Below are positions 1-7,251 of a stretch of 17,806 bases of DNA, one piece after another. The notes beneath the pieces are model-generated. The model did no database searches. It was not told the DNA's origin and saw only the letters and a list, made by a program, of their open reading frames with translations. The position numbers and the translations under genes are program-made. Position 1 is the stretch's first letter, and the number at the start of each line of letters is the position of its first letter. This DNA comes from JBBARC01 sp040400005 (GTDB lineage: Bacteria; Pseudomonadota; Alphaproteobacteria; Acetobacterales; Acetobacteraceae): NCBI GenBank assembly GCA_040400005.1, contig JBBARC010000062.1:1-17806 (forward strand), written 5' to 3'.

Positions 1-890
1 CTATTGGACGCTGTTTACCCCCGGAATCTGGAAAGTTTTGCACGCTGTTTTACACGCTATCCGATGGTGCAGGCGTAGTCGCAGCAATCGGTTCTGCGGT
101 CACGCGTTGGAAAACCGGAGACCGGGTTAGCCCCAACTTTTTCCCGGCTTGGTACGGCGGTGCATTTTCACCGGTGCATTTGTCAAACGCCTTCGGTGGT
201 GGCCAGACCGATGGTCTGCTCAGCGAATATGTCGCTGTTGATGAAGCCGCTGTTGTTGCAATTCCGGAGCATCTGAGCTTTGTTGAAGCGGCAACAATGC
301 CGTGTGCGGGTGTGACGGCGTGGCATGCGCTGTTTGAGCGCGGTCACCTCGAAGCTGGCGAGACCGTGCTGGTACAGGGAACCGGCGGCGTTGCTCTGTT
401 TGGTTTGCAGTTGGCGGTCGCCCAAGGCGCGCGCGTGATCGTGACTTCATCGTCGGACGCAAAGCTAGAACGCGCCGCTGAACTCGGAGCCTGGAAGACA
501 ATCAATTACAGAACCCAGTCCGATTGGGATCAGGCCGCAATGTCATACACCGCTGGCAGAGGCGTTGATCATATCCTCGAACTCGGCGGTCCTGATACCT
601 ACGATCGCTCGATTGCGGCCATCGCACCCGGCGGACGGATTTCTCAAATCGGGGTCTTGTCAGGATTTGGGTCACAGCCCAATCTAACCCCGCTGCAGTT
701 CAAGAATGCTAGCATCAACGGAATTTGCGTCGGCTCTGTCGAGCACTACGAGCGATTGAATCGCTTTGTCGCTAAGCACGATATTCATCCAGTGATCGAC
801 ACTGTTTTCGGGTTCGATGAAACAGCGCAGGCCTACAAGAAACTGCAATCGGCAAGCCATTTCGGCAAGATCGCTGTTGCGTTCAGCTAA
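1..890 (+). CDS. Zinc-type alcohol dehydrogenase / quinone oxidoreductase family protein, 5' partial
   Basis: The reading frame is open from base 3 to the stop at 888-890, so the gene begins before the window. The GTG at 174 is internal: the codons before it encode SDGAG, then VTRWKTGDRVSPNFFPAW, typical of the GroES-like N-terminal domain of medium-chain dehydrogenases/reductases. The cofactor-binding half follows: EAATMPCAGVTAWHALFE, then VQGTGGVALFGLQLA (the Rossmann glycine motif), then GGRISQIG. Family members reduce or oxidise carbonyl or quinone substrates with NAD(P)H; the substrate cannot be read from the sequence. The first ~20 codons match the family less well than the rest, possibly from divergence or sequence error at a contig edge. 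A DJ-1/PfpI gene starts 36 bp downstream on the same strand, so the two are probably co-transcribed. The family assignment is secure; the precise function is not. Confidence 0.88.
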   Translation, partial: IGRCLPPESGKFCTLFYTLSDGAGVVAAIGSAVTRWKTGDRVSPNFFPAWYGGAFSPVHLSNAFGGGQTDGLLSEYVAVDEAAVVAIPEHLSFVEAATMPCAGVTAWHALFERGHLEAGETVLVQGTGGVALFGLQLAVAQGARVIVTSSSDAKLERAAELGAWKTINYRTQSDWDQAAMSYTAGRGVDHILELGGPDTYDRSIAAIAPGGRISQIGVLSGFGSQPNLTPLQFKNASINGICVGSVEHYERLNRFVAKHDIHPVIDTVFGFDETAQAYKKLQSASHFGKIAVAFS

Positions 891-926
891 GTCCATTTTC
901 CAGATTTCAACAAAGGAACTATTACT

Positions 927-1556
927 ATGGCCAAGCGCATTCTATTGCTTCTTGCAGACGGATTTGAACCGCTCGAAGCCGCTGGATTTACCGACGTTCT
1001 TGGCTGGGCGAATATCGACGGGGACGAGCCGATCGAATTGGTCTCGGCAGCGCTCCGCTCGCCATTGCGCGCGACCTTTGGCTTCTCGGTTATTCCGGAT
1101 GCTCTGGTCGAAAATCTCGACCTCGACAGTTTCGATGCGCTCGCGGTGCCAGGCGGCTTTGCAAAAGCCGGATTTTACAACGACGCGCTGTCGGAGCCAT
1201 TTCTCGATGTCATACGGCATTTCGAAGCACGCGGCAAAATGGTCGCCTCGGTCTGCGTAGCTTCGCTTGCCCTTGGTGCAGCGGGCATTTTGAATGGCAG
1301 GCGAGCGACCACCTATCATCAGGCGGGCGGCAAACGAAAAGCCCAACTTGAATCCTACGGCGCACAGTTTGTGGATGAAGCCATTGTCATTGACGGCAAG
1401 CTTGTCAGCTCAACCGGCCCGGGCACCGGAATTGAAGTGGCCTTCGCGCTGCTGACCGAACTGACCTCGTCGAAAGTTGCTGGCCATATCCGTGCTTTGA
1501 TGCGTGTCCCTCGTCCAACCCCCGCCTGGCAAACCACGCCGCAGGTTGCGCAATAG
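927..1556 (+). CDS. DJ-1/PfpI family protein (class I glutamine amidotransferase-like)
   Basis: A 209-aa protein of typical length for the DJ-1/PfpI superfamily, whose members act as glyoxalases/deglycases, chaperones, proteases or redox sensors. Visible marks are the N-terminal strand MAKRILLLLADGFEPLEA, with the conserved acidic residue in the GFEPLE motif, and the nucleophile-elbow region KMVASVCVASLALGAAGIL, whose Cys is the expected reactive residue. HQAGG and SSTGPGTGIEVAFALL follow, as in the family core. The ATG at 927 is preceded by AAAGGA (912-917) at good spacing. It lies 36 bp after the dehydrogenase gene and before an AhpD-like gene start; three redox or electrophile-stress type genes in a row suggest a shared stress response, but that is inference. 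The exact enzymatic activity is unknown. Confidence 0.88.
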   Translation: MAKRILLLLADGFEPLEAAGFTDVLGWANIDGDEPIELVSAALRSPLRATFGFSVIPDALVENLDLDSFDALAVPGGFAKAGFYNDALSEPFLDVIRHFEARGKMVASVCVASLALGAAGILNGRRATTYHQAGGKRKAQLESYGAQFVDEAIVIDGKLVSSTGPGTGIEVAFALLTELTSSKVAGHIRALMRVPRPTPAWQTTPQVAQ

Positions 1557-1681
1557 ACATACTATTCCAAAATTTGAAACGATCCATTGCATTTTATCGC
1601 CGTCCTTTCAGTTCATGAAACCCGCCATATCAGACGGACCGGGCGATACCCCCCGTCGCCCGCCACCAAAGGAAAGCCACA

Positions 1682-1766
1682 ATGTCACGTATCCCTACCC
1701 CTGCATCGATCGAAGCCGCGCCAGAAGCGTTGCGTCCCTTGCTCGAAGCGGTCAAGAAGCAGCTTG
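1682..1766 (+). pseudogene. Truncated AhpD-like / carboxymuconolactone decarboxylase-family gene (5' fragment only)
   Basis: An ATG at 1682 with a good AAAGGA ribosome site (1668-1673) starts MSRIPTPASIEAAPEALRPL followed by LEAVKKQL, the familiar N-terminus of peroxidase-related AhpD-like proteins (normally about 180 aa). After codon 28 the match ends: the expected continuation (a GVVPNLFR-type segment, then the CxxC redox motif) is absent and the DNA becomes the antisense of the convergent gene at 1752-2198. The frame then runs without homology to a stop at about 1864. The fragment therefore lacks its catalytic region and cannot be functional as it stands. A 7-bp stem-loop (1640-1646 with 1656-1662) lies just before the ribosome site and could be a regulatory hairpin. 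The recognition rests on the N-terminus alone. Confidence 0.7.
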
Positions 1767-2198
1767 ACACACCGGGTCGGCGCTGGCGGGGTCAAAATCA
1801 TCGGCGCGCAGGTGGCAGATCAGATCATAAGGTTCATCGGGGGCAAAGCTTGGCCGTAGGCTAAAGCTGCTGCCTGGTGTGGCGCTGGCCGCGAGTTTAT
1901 CGATGTTGTCGGCAAGGTTGATAAAATCGGCGCCGGGGCCGGCGATCCAGTCATCGGTGATTTCGGCATCGGGTGCGCTGCCCAGTTTTAAGTAGCTGTA
2001 TGGGCCGATTTCGATATAGCCTTCGGCATCGTCCGGGTTGGCGCTGGTGGCGTAGGCTTTAACAATCTCGGTAAACCGCAACAGCCCAGCCCGCGAGGCG
2101 ATAATTTGCCACTCAAAACTGTCGTCGTCGCGGTCATAGTAAAACCCCAACTCGCGCCATTCGCGTTGTGTGTCGGCAATAATGTCTTTGTGCGCCAT
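1752..2198 (-). CDS. Small conserved hypothetical protein; C-terminus altered at a junction
   Basis: 148 aa as read, acidic, with no signal peptide or membrane segment. Visible segments are REWRELGFYYDRDDDSFEW near the N-terminus, a central GPYSYLKL, and ADDFDPASADP near the end. I recognise this as a recurring small-protein family with a WRELGFYYD start, a GPYxYLK centre and an FDPASADP end, but I cannot attach a family name or function. It has the general look of small cytoplasmic immunity-type proteins, but no toxin gene is adjacent. The last few codons (VCQAAS and the stop at 1752-1754) lie in DNA that belongs to the truncated AhpD-like gene on the other strand, so the native C-terminus is probably replaced at about 1766-1773. 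The start ATG (2196-2198) is 20 bp after the stop of the secreted protein gene, so it is probably last in that operon. Confidence 0.65.
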   Translation of the reverse strand: MAHKDIIADTQREWRELGFYYDRDDDSFEWQIIASRAGLLRFTEIVKAYATSANPDDAEGYIEIGPYSYLKLGSAPDAEITDDWIAGPGADFINLADNIDKLAASATPGSSFSLRPSFAPDEPYDLICHLRADDFDPASADPVCQAAS

Positions 2199-2218
2199 GG
2201 CGTAGGTGGCCTTCTCAA

Positions 2219-2743
2219 TCAGGGGGCGGGTTTGGGCGGTTGGGCCGCGCGGGCGACCGCATTTTCAATCGGTTTAGCATCGGTTTCGTCAATATCCACC
2301 AACCCTTTCCACACACCCTTGGCATCGCGGCGCCAAACGGTCACGTAGCGGCCGGTTTCTATAGGCGCCGCTTGGCCAATTTTGGTCAGGGTGTAATCGC
2401 CTAATGTTACCCCCATATCGCCACCGCGGCTGCCAAAGGCACCAGTCGGCACCCAGGCGAGATGGGTTTTTTCCGGCGCATCACCACCCAAACTTGCAAA
2501 AATCGCCGCCGCCCCGCGCACCGGTTTCGGCCCGCCATATTGCACACCATCCCGGTAGTCCATGGTTTGTGCAAAGGCCCGCGCCGCGCCAATGTTTGCC
2601 GCAAGCTGGGCAAAGGCGATGTCGGCTGCACGAATCTCAGTGGCGGTTTGGGCGGCGATATCCGGGCTGGCGGCCCATGCTAACGGCGCTGAGGCACTCA
2701 CCGCCAGCAGTGCAAAAACGATCTGCCGAAGATTGGGCCGCAT
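2219..2743 (-). CDS. Secreted SnoaL/DUF4440-like (NTF2 fold) protein
   Basis: 174 aa. Residues 1-25 form a Sec signal peptide: basic MRPNLRQ, a hydrophobic VFALLAVSASAPL core and a probable cleavage site after AWA. The mature part resembles small NTF2-like/DUF4440 proteins: a helical start rich in Ala (AAQTATEIRAADIAFAQLAA), a GAAAIFASLG segment, and the C-terminal strand pair GRYVTVWRRDAKGVWKGLVD, the most typical stretch of the fold. The end is a Pro/Ala-rich tail. These domains bind small ligands or act as simple isomerases or cyclases; no catalytic residues can be assigned. It starts 32 bp downstream of the aminotransferase stop, on the same strand, and probably belongs to that transcript. 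The NTF2-like assignment is moderately sure; its role in polysaccharide synthesis, if any, is unknown. Confidence 0.75.
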   Translation of the reverse strand: MRPNLRQIVFALLAVSASAPLAWAASPDIAAQTATEIRAADIAFAQLAANIGAARAFAQTMDYRDGVQYGGPKPVRGAAAIFASLGGDAPEKTHLAWVPTGAFGSRGGDMGVTLGDYTLTKIGQAAPIETGRYVTVWRRDAKGVWKGLVDIDETDAKPIENAVARAAQPPKPAP

Positions 2744-2775
2744 GGTCAGGTTCCCCCAAAAATCGTTGCTTGATC

Positions 2776-3921
2776 CTAAACATTACCTAAAGCTGTGCGC
2801 ACCGCATGCGCCACGCGGCGGGCTTGATCGTCGGTCAGATCGGGATGAATGGGCAATGCCAAAATGCGCTGCGCCAAATCTTCGGCAACCGGTAACGCCA
2901 CACCATCATGGGCTGCCGCATAAGCTGGCTGCTTGTGCAAGGGCCGCGGGTAGTAAATGGCGTTGGGGATATCGGCAGTTTTCAACCCCGCCTGCAACCG
3001 ATCGCGCGTGGCAGCATCAGGGAGTACAATCGCATAAATCGCCCAGGCGCTCACGCTATCGGGAACACGTGCGGGAATTTGCACAACGCCATGCAATGCC
3101 GCATCGTAAATGGCGGCCAGCCGATCGCGGGTGGCCAGTTCTTCTTCAAACACTTCCAATTTGGACAGCAACACCGCCGCCTGCAGCGTATCCAGCCGGC
3201 CATTCATCCCAGTGCGCAAAACTTCATACCGCGTGGTGCCTTCGCCGTGCGTGCGCAGGCTTTTATACAATGCTGCACGCTCGGCACTGTCGGTCAGCAA
3301 CGCGCCGCCATCGCCATATGCCCCCAAAGGTTTGGACGGGAAAAACGAAATGGCTGTCGCATCCGCTTCGCGGCCCAATTTGCGCCCATGCAAACTGCCG
3401 CCAAAGCTTTGCGCGCAATCATCAAGCAAAAACATGTGCTCGGCCACGGCAATGGCGCGCAAATCAGGCCACGGGGCCGGCTGGCCAAACAGATCAACCC
3501 CGATAATCGCGCGCGGGGCTAAAACGCCGGCAGCTTTTATCGTGGCGATCCGCGCACGCAGATTATCCATATCGATTTGAAACGTGTTTGGATCCACATC
3601 AACAAACACTGGCGTGGCACCCAGCACCAGCGGCACTTCGGCAGTGGCGGTGTAAGTGAACGCCGGCAAAAACACCGCGTCCCCACGGCCAATGTTTTCG
3701 GCCATCATGGCGATTTGCAACGCATCAGTGCCAGAACTGACCGTTACGCAATGGGCAGCGCCTGCGTAGGCGGCCAGAGCATTTTCCAGCTCCACCACTT
3801 CCGGGCCCAGAATAAACTGGCAATGCGCCATCACCGCATCCACCCGCGCGCGCAAACCTACGCCCAGGCGCGCTTGCTGGGCTATAAGATCCAAAAACTG
3901 GATTTTGGTTGGGTTGGTCAT
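2776..3921 (-). CDS. DegT/DnrJ/EryC1/StrS-family PLP aminotransferase, WbpE-like
   Basis: 381 aa, full length for sugar aminotransferases that move an amino group from glutamate onto a keto-sugar nucleotide, using PLP. In order: IQFLDLIAQQARL start; FILGPEVVELENALAAY; SSGTDALQIAM (phosphate-binding region, residues 62-72); PAFTYTATAE; DDCAQSFGG, with Asp168 expected to contact the pyridine nitrogen; SFFPSKPLGAYGDGGA, with Lys197 the Schiff-base lysine; then GMNGRLDTLQAAVLLSKL and HYP-like YYPRPLHKQPAY. The pattern is closest to WbpE/WlbC-type UDP-3-keto-sugar aminotransferases, but a C4 aminotransferase working on the product of the neighbouring dehydratase is also possible. Its ATG (3919-3921) overlaps the dehydratase stop codon in an ATGA arrangement, indicating translational coupling. 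Confidence 0.93.
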   Translation of the reverse strand: MTNPTKIQFLDLIAQQARLGVGLRARVDAVMAHCQFILGPEVVELENALAAYAGAAHCVTVSSGTDALQIAMMAENIGRGDAVFLPAFTYTATAEVPLVLGATPVFVDVDPNTFQIDMDNLRARIATIKAAGVLAPRAIIGVDLFGQPAPWPDLRAIAVAEHMFLLDDCAQSFGGSLHGRKLGREADATAISFFPSKPLGAYGDGGALLTDSAERAALYKSLRTHGEGTTRYEVLRTGMNGRLDTLQAAVLLSKLEVFEEELATRDRLAAIYDAALHGVVQIPARVPDSVSAWAIYAIVLPDAATRDRLQAGLKTADIPNAIYYPRPLHKQPAYAAAHDGVALPVAEDLAQRILALPIHPDLTDDQARRVAHAVRTALGNV

Positions 3922-5834
3922 CGCGGGGTAACCTCGTTAGGCGCCAGCATGGCAGCCGGGGCGCAAGAATATTCGGGAACCAAGGCGGCCAGTTCGGCAA
4001 GTGCGGCGGTTTGATCGCCGCGCGCGCAGGCAGCACTGATGCGGTGCAACGCCGCCCCCACCACCGCCAAATCGGTAACCCTAGGGGCTGCCATCAGCAA
4101 ACCTGGGTAGGCCGTGGGCATGGTCGGTTCGTGACCGTGAAAAAGCTCTTCGAATAATTTTTCCCCCGGCCGCACGCCGGTAAAAATGATCTGTACATCC
4201 TTATCTGGCCGCAGCCCGGCAAGGCGGATCATCTGGCGGGCCAAATCGGCAATGCGCACCGGTTCGCCCATATCGAGCACAAAGATGCCACCCTCACCGC
4301 CAGGCAAGGCGGCGCCGCGCAAGGCCAGCGCACTGGCTTCCAGCACCAAGCCCACCGCCTCGCCCACCGTCATGAAGTAGCGCCGCATGTCGGGGTGGGT
4401 TACCGTTAGCGGCCCGCCGCGTTCCAACTGGCGGCGAAACAGCGGGATCACCGATCCGGTGCTGCCCAGCACGTTGCCAAACCGCACGGTGATCACCCGC
4501 ATCGCAGTTTTACCCTCGGCGATTGCTGCGCGGGCGGCCACATCGCGGGCTTGGCCATAAATTTCGGCCAGCCGCTTGCTTGCCCCCATCAAGCTGCTCG
4601 GGTTTACCGCTTTATCGGTGGAAATCAGCACCATGGCGCCGGCACCGGCGTGGGCTGCGGCATCAGCCACAATGCGGGTGCCGCAGGCGTTGGTGGTTAG
4701 CCCCTCAATGGGGTTGGCTTCCACCATCGGCACGTGTTTGAGGGCAGCCGCGTGAAACACCAGATCGGGGCGCATATCATCGCAGATGGCGCCGATCGCC
4801 CGGGCATCGCGCACATCGGCGATCACCGCGCGGCGGGCAAGGGCGGGCGCGCGTTCGGAAATGTCCAGATCGATTTGCCACAGCGCGTATTCGCTGTGAT
4901 CCAGCAACACCAGTTCGGCCGGCGCCAGGGCTGCCACCTGGCGGGCGATTTCAGCGCCGATACTACCGCCCGCCCCGGTCAGCAGCACGCGCCGCCCGGC
5001 GATAAGGTGGGCAATCCCGGCCCTATCGAGCGCCACTTGCGGGCGATTGAGCAGATCTTCGATGGCGATATCGCGCAGTTCCAACCGTTCTGCATCGGTT
5101 AACGCCGCCGCCCGCTTGGCCCGGCGCACGGCAACGCCGCGGGCTTGGGCGGCGGTAATCAGATCGGCCAATGGCGCGCCTAAAAAATCGGGCTCGGTGA
5201 CGATCAGCGCGGCAGGTAGCGCCCCCTTGGCGGCAAGCTGGGCCAGCACGGCCGCCGTTTCATCGACCATGCCCAAAATCGGCAGGCCGTGCATGCGCCG
5301 CCCGGTTTGGCGGCGCGACATCGCGAGCAACCCCACTACCCGCAAACCCGGCGCGGGGTCGCGCGCCAGCGCCTGAATAAACCCATCGGCAGCATCGTGG
5401 GCACCGACCAGCAGCACGGTTTCGGCGCCGGCATCCGCCCGGGTGCGCCGGGCATACAGCCGCCAGGCCAAGCGGGGTGCGGACAAAAACGCCATTAAGG
5501 TCAGCGCATGGATGATCGGGAACGTAACCGTGGGCAGCGCGTAGCCGGTGGCCAGAAACAAACTGGCGAACAGCCCGGCCGATACCACACTGCCGCCGAT
5601 TACCCCGGTAAGATCGTACAGCCCGGAAAACCGCCAGTACTGCTGGGCTAACCGAAACGGCACGCCTGCTACCAGCAAGGTGATGCCGCCACCGGCCAAA
5701 AACCATAAAGGGTGCAGCCAGCCGCCAGTCGGGTCGGCGATCCAGCGCGCCACCGGGGCCGCCGCAGCCGCCAGCGCGCCGTCAATCGCGACATTAACGG
5801 CAATACGGGCAGTGGCGCGTTGCGAGGGAATCAC
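3918..5834 (-). CDS. Membrane-anchored nucleotide-sugar 4,6-dehydratase/epimerase, CapD/WbpM/FlaA1 family
   Basis: 638 aa, usual length for the long two-domain form. Residues ~12-125 hold about four transmembrane helices. A first Rossmann-like domain begins near residue 138 (TVLLVGAHDAADGF). The catalytic SDR domain has GAGGSIG at 287-293 (NAD(P) binding), HAAALKHVPMVEANP at 361-375, and STDKAVNPSSLMGASK at 405-420, where Met416 replaces the usual Tyr of the YxxxK motif, with Lys420, as in WbpM-type UDP-GlcNAc C6-dehydratases. FGNVLGSTGSVIPLF and the C-terminal RPGEKLFEEL motif are also present. It should convert UDP-GlcNAc to a 4-keto-6-deoxy sugar at the inner membrane face. Start is GTG at 5832-5834; no good ribosome site precedes it, only a TATAGA box close upstream, so a short-leader or leaderless transcript is possible. 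The gene begins 18 bp from the palindromic element. Confidence 0.92.
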   Translation of the reverse strand: MIPSQRATARIAVNVAIDGALAAAAAPVARWIADPTGGWLHPLWFLAGGGITLLVAGVPFRLAQQYWRFSGLYDLTGVIGGSVVSAGLFASLFLATGYALPTVTFPIIHALTLMAFLSAPRLAWRLYARRTRADAGAETVLLVGAHDAADGFIQALARDPAPGLRVVGLLAMSRRQTGRRMHGLPILGMVDETAAVLAQLAAKGALPAALIVTEPDFLGAPLADLITAAQARGVAVRRAKRAAALTDAERLELRDIAIEDLLNRPQVALDRAGIAHLIAGRRVLLTGAGGSIGAEIARQVAALAPAELVLLDHSEYALWQIDLDISERAPALARRAVIADVRDARAIGAICDDMRPDLVFHAAALKHVPMVEANPIEGLTTNACGTRIVADAAAHAGAGAMVLISTDKAVNPSSLMGASKRLAEIYGQARDVAARAAIAEGKTAMRVITVRFGNVLGSTGSVIPLFRRQLERGGPLTVTHPDMRRYFMTVGEAVGLVLEASALALRGAALPGGEGGIFVLDMGEPVRIADLARQMIRLAGLRPDKDVQIIFTGVRPGEKLFEELFHGHEPTMPTAYPGLLMAAPRVTDLAVVGAALHRISAACARGDQTAALAELAALVPEYSCAPAAMLAPNEVTPR

Positions 5835-5852
5835 GTGGGTTCTATAGCAGGC

Positions 5853-6093
5853 GGAGTGTGGCGCACGGAAGGCCAGGGGCTTTGCCCCTGGACCCCATTA
5901 AAGGCTCGCCTTTAAAATCCATTAGCTTGGGGACGGGGGGAAGGGCCGACGGTGATGTTGCAACCCCCGTGTTGGCCCTTCCCCCCGCCCCCAAGCTTAG
6001 GGTTCTAAGGGCGAGCCCTTAGTGGGGGTCGAGGGGGCGTCACGCGAAGGCGTGCTGCGCACGAAGCCCCCCGCCTTCCTTGCCCCACACTCC
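5853..6093. mobile_element. MITE-like 241-bp imperfect palindrome between divergent genes
   Basis: The whole stretch folds on itself. The ends, 5853-5873 and 6073-6093, are inverted copies matching at 19 of 21 positions. Internal arms 5924-5947 and 5974-5997 match at 23 of 24 around a 26-nt centre that contains GTTGCAAC. Between arms and ends are local hairpins at corresponding places: TTAAAGGC-TC-GCCTTTAA (5898-5915) on the left and CTAAGGGC-GA-GCCCTTAG (6005-6022) on the right; also CCAGGGGC-TTT-GCCCCTGG (5873-5891) on the left. No open frame of substance and no transposase gene are seen, and no clear target-site duplication flanks it. Size, ends and lack of coding capacity fit a miniature inverted-repeat element or a large REP-type palindrome. 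It occupies nearly the whole gap between the dehydratase start (5834) and the glycosyltransferase start (6113). Confidence 0.72.
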
Positions 6094-6112
6094 AACTGCC
6101 GTAGGAGCGCGC

Positions 6113-7123
6113 GTGATTTTACTACTGGCATTGGTGTGTGTGTCGGCGGTCGTGGTCGCCCTGATGGTGCGGGTTGGCGCCATTGATCATCCCGGCGCGC
6201 GCAGTTCGCACGACCGGCCCACGCCCAAAGGTGGCGGCGTTGGTATTGTGGTCGCCGTGGTGCTTGGCGTGTTGATTGGGCCCGCGTTTGGCTTGGCGGT
6301 GGCGCCGGCTTTGCGTTGGGTGGTGCTAGCCGGGGCGGGCTTAGCCGCCTTTAGTTATAGTGACGATGTGCGCAGTTTTTCTGCATTTACCAAATTGCTG
6401 GCGCAGGTTTTGGTGGCACTCGTGCCGGTGGCGCTGGGCGTGGTGTTGCCAACATCGTTGTTTGCGTGGCTGCCACAGGGGTTTGCGCCATTGGTTGCGG
6501 CCGCGGCAACGCTTGGCGTGATTGTTTTTTCCACTAATGCGATAAATTTCATTGATGGGTTAAACGGTCTTGCCAGCGGCGCTGTCGGGCTTAGCGCAAT
6601 TCTCGCCGCAGGTTTTATTGGCGGTGCCGATCGCGATTTTACGGCCACCGGGTGTTTGCTGTTGGCGGCAGGCATTTTGGGATTTTTGCCGTTTAATTTT
6701 CCGCGCGCGCGGATTTTTATGGGCGATGTCGGCAGCCAGTTTTTGGGTTTTGTGATTGCCGTCATTGGTGTTCGCGCGGCAAACTTAGGCCCGGCGCCGG
6801 CGCTGTTTATACCCATGTGTCTGTGCGGCATTTGGTTTGATGTGCTGCTAACGCTCGCGCGGCGAACGGTTGCTGGGCAGCGATTGATGCAGGCCCATCG
6901 CGGGCATTTGTATCAGGTGGCACAGCGCAGTTTTCTCACCGCCACAATGGTGACGTTACTGCAGTGGGCGATGGTGATGTGGGGGGCGTGGGTGTGGAGC
7001 GTGTCGCTGATTTTGGGTTTTGGCGGCAGCTTACGGATGCTGGCTTTGTTGCTGGTGCCGCAACTGGTGTGGGCGTTTCGGGTGGCAATGGCGGCCCAGA
7101 TTGCGCGGATTGGCAAATGGTAA
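6113..7123 (+). CDS. Polyprenyl-phosphate sugar-1-phosphate transferase, MraY/WecA/WbpL family
   Basis: 336 aa from the chosen start. This family transfers a sugar-1-phosphate from a UDP-sugar to undecaprenyl phosphate, the first membrane step of O-antigen or capsule synthesis. About ten hydrophobic helices cover the length. Marks in order: DHPGARSSHDRPTPKGGGVGI in two parts (substrate loop), SDDVRSF (first Asp pair), NAINFIDGLNGLASG, then NFPRARIFMGDVGSQFLGF, and a cytoplasmic HRGHLYQ loop near the C-terminus, all typical of the WecA/WbpL branch. Start: the frame is open from a TTG at 6080, but GTG at 6113 has AGGAG (6103-6107) five bases before it and directly begins the first membrane helix, so it is preferred. 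Divergent from the dehydratase operon across the palindromic element; same pathway likely. The exact sugar substrate is unknown. Confidence 0.92.
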   Translation: MILLLALVCVSAVVVALMVRVGAIDHPGARSSHDRPTPKGGGVGIVVAVVLGVLIGPAFGLAVAPALRWVVLAGAGLAAFSYSDDVRSFSAFTKLLAQVLVALVPVALGVVLPTSLFAWLPQGFAPLVAAAATLGVIVFSTNAINFIDGLNGLASGAVGLSAILAAGFIGGADRDFTATGCLLLAAGILGFLPFNFPRARIFMGDVGSQFLGFVIAVIGVRAANLGPAPALFIPMCLCGIWFDVLLTLARRTVAGQRLMQAHRGHLYQVAQRSFLTATMVTLLQWAMVMWGAWVWSVSLILGFGGSLRMLALLLVPQLVWAFRVAMAAQIARIGKW

Positions 7124-7161
7124 GCGGCGATCACGCCCGGCGATAAAAAAAACGGCGATAA

Positions 7162-7200
7162 AAAACCCCGGGCCGCGCGGGCGATCCGGGTTTTCTATTT
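7162..7200. terminator. Bidirectional terminator hairpin between convergent genes
   Basis: A-rich and T-rich arms enclose a GC stem: AAAACCCCGG at 7162-7171 pairs with CCGGGTTTT at 7186-7194 with a one-base bulge. T-rich sequence follows on both strands (TTTTCTATTT on +, a T run on -). It suits both the glycosyltransferase gene (+) and the MarR gene (-), which converge here. Just before it lies a 15-bp tandem duplication: CGGCGATAAAAAA occurs at 7138-7150 and again at 7153-7165. Confidence 0.65.
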
Positions 7201-7215
7201 ACCAAGTGTATTTTT

Positions 7216-7247
7216 CGATCGCTTACCTAGGCAAGCGGATCGATTTT
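7216..7247 (+). terminator. Second possible rho-independent terminator (+)
   Basis: CGATCGCTTACC (7216-7227) pairs with GGCAAGCGGATCG (7230-7242), allowing one wobble/mismatch and one bulge, closed by a CTAG-type loop, and is followed on + by ATTTTAAG. It would back up the hairpin at 7162-7200 for the glycosyltransferase transcript. It ends only a few bases from the MarR stop codon. Confidence 0.4.
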
Positions 7248-7251
7248 AAGT

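Noticed and set aside
2562..3506. Plus-strand open frame of 314 codons
   Set aside because: Antisense to the aminotransferase, whose motifs are intact; its translation has the Arg/His/Ala-rich look of a shadow.
6080..6112. TTG at 6080 as start of the glycosyltransferase
   Set aside because: It lies inside the right terminal repeat of the palindromic element and has no ribosome site; GTG at 6113 has AGGAG at ideal spacing.
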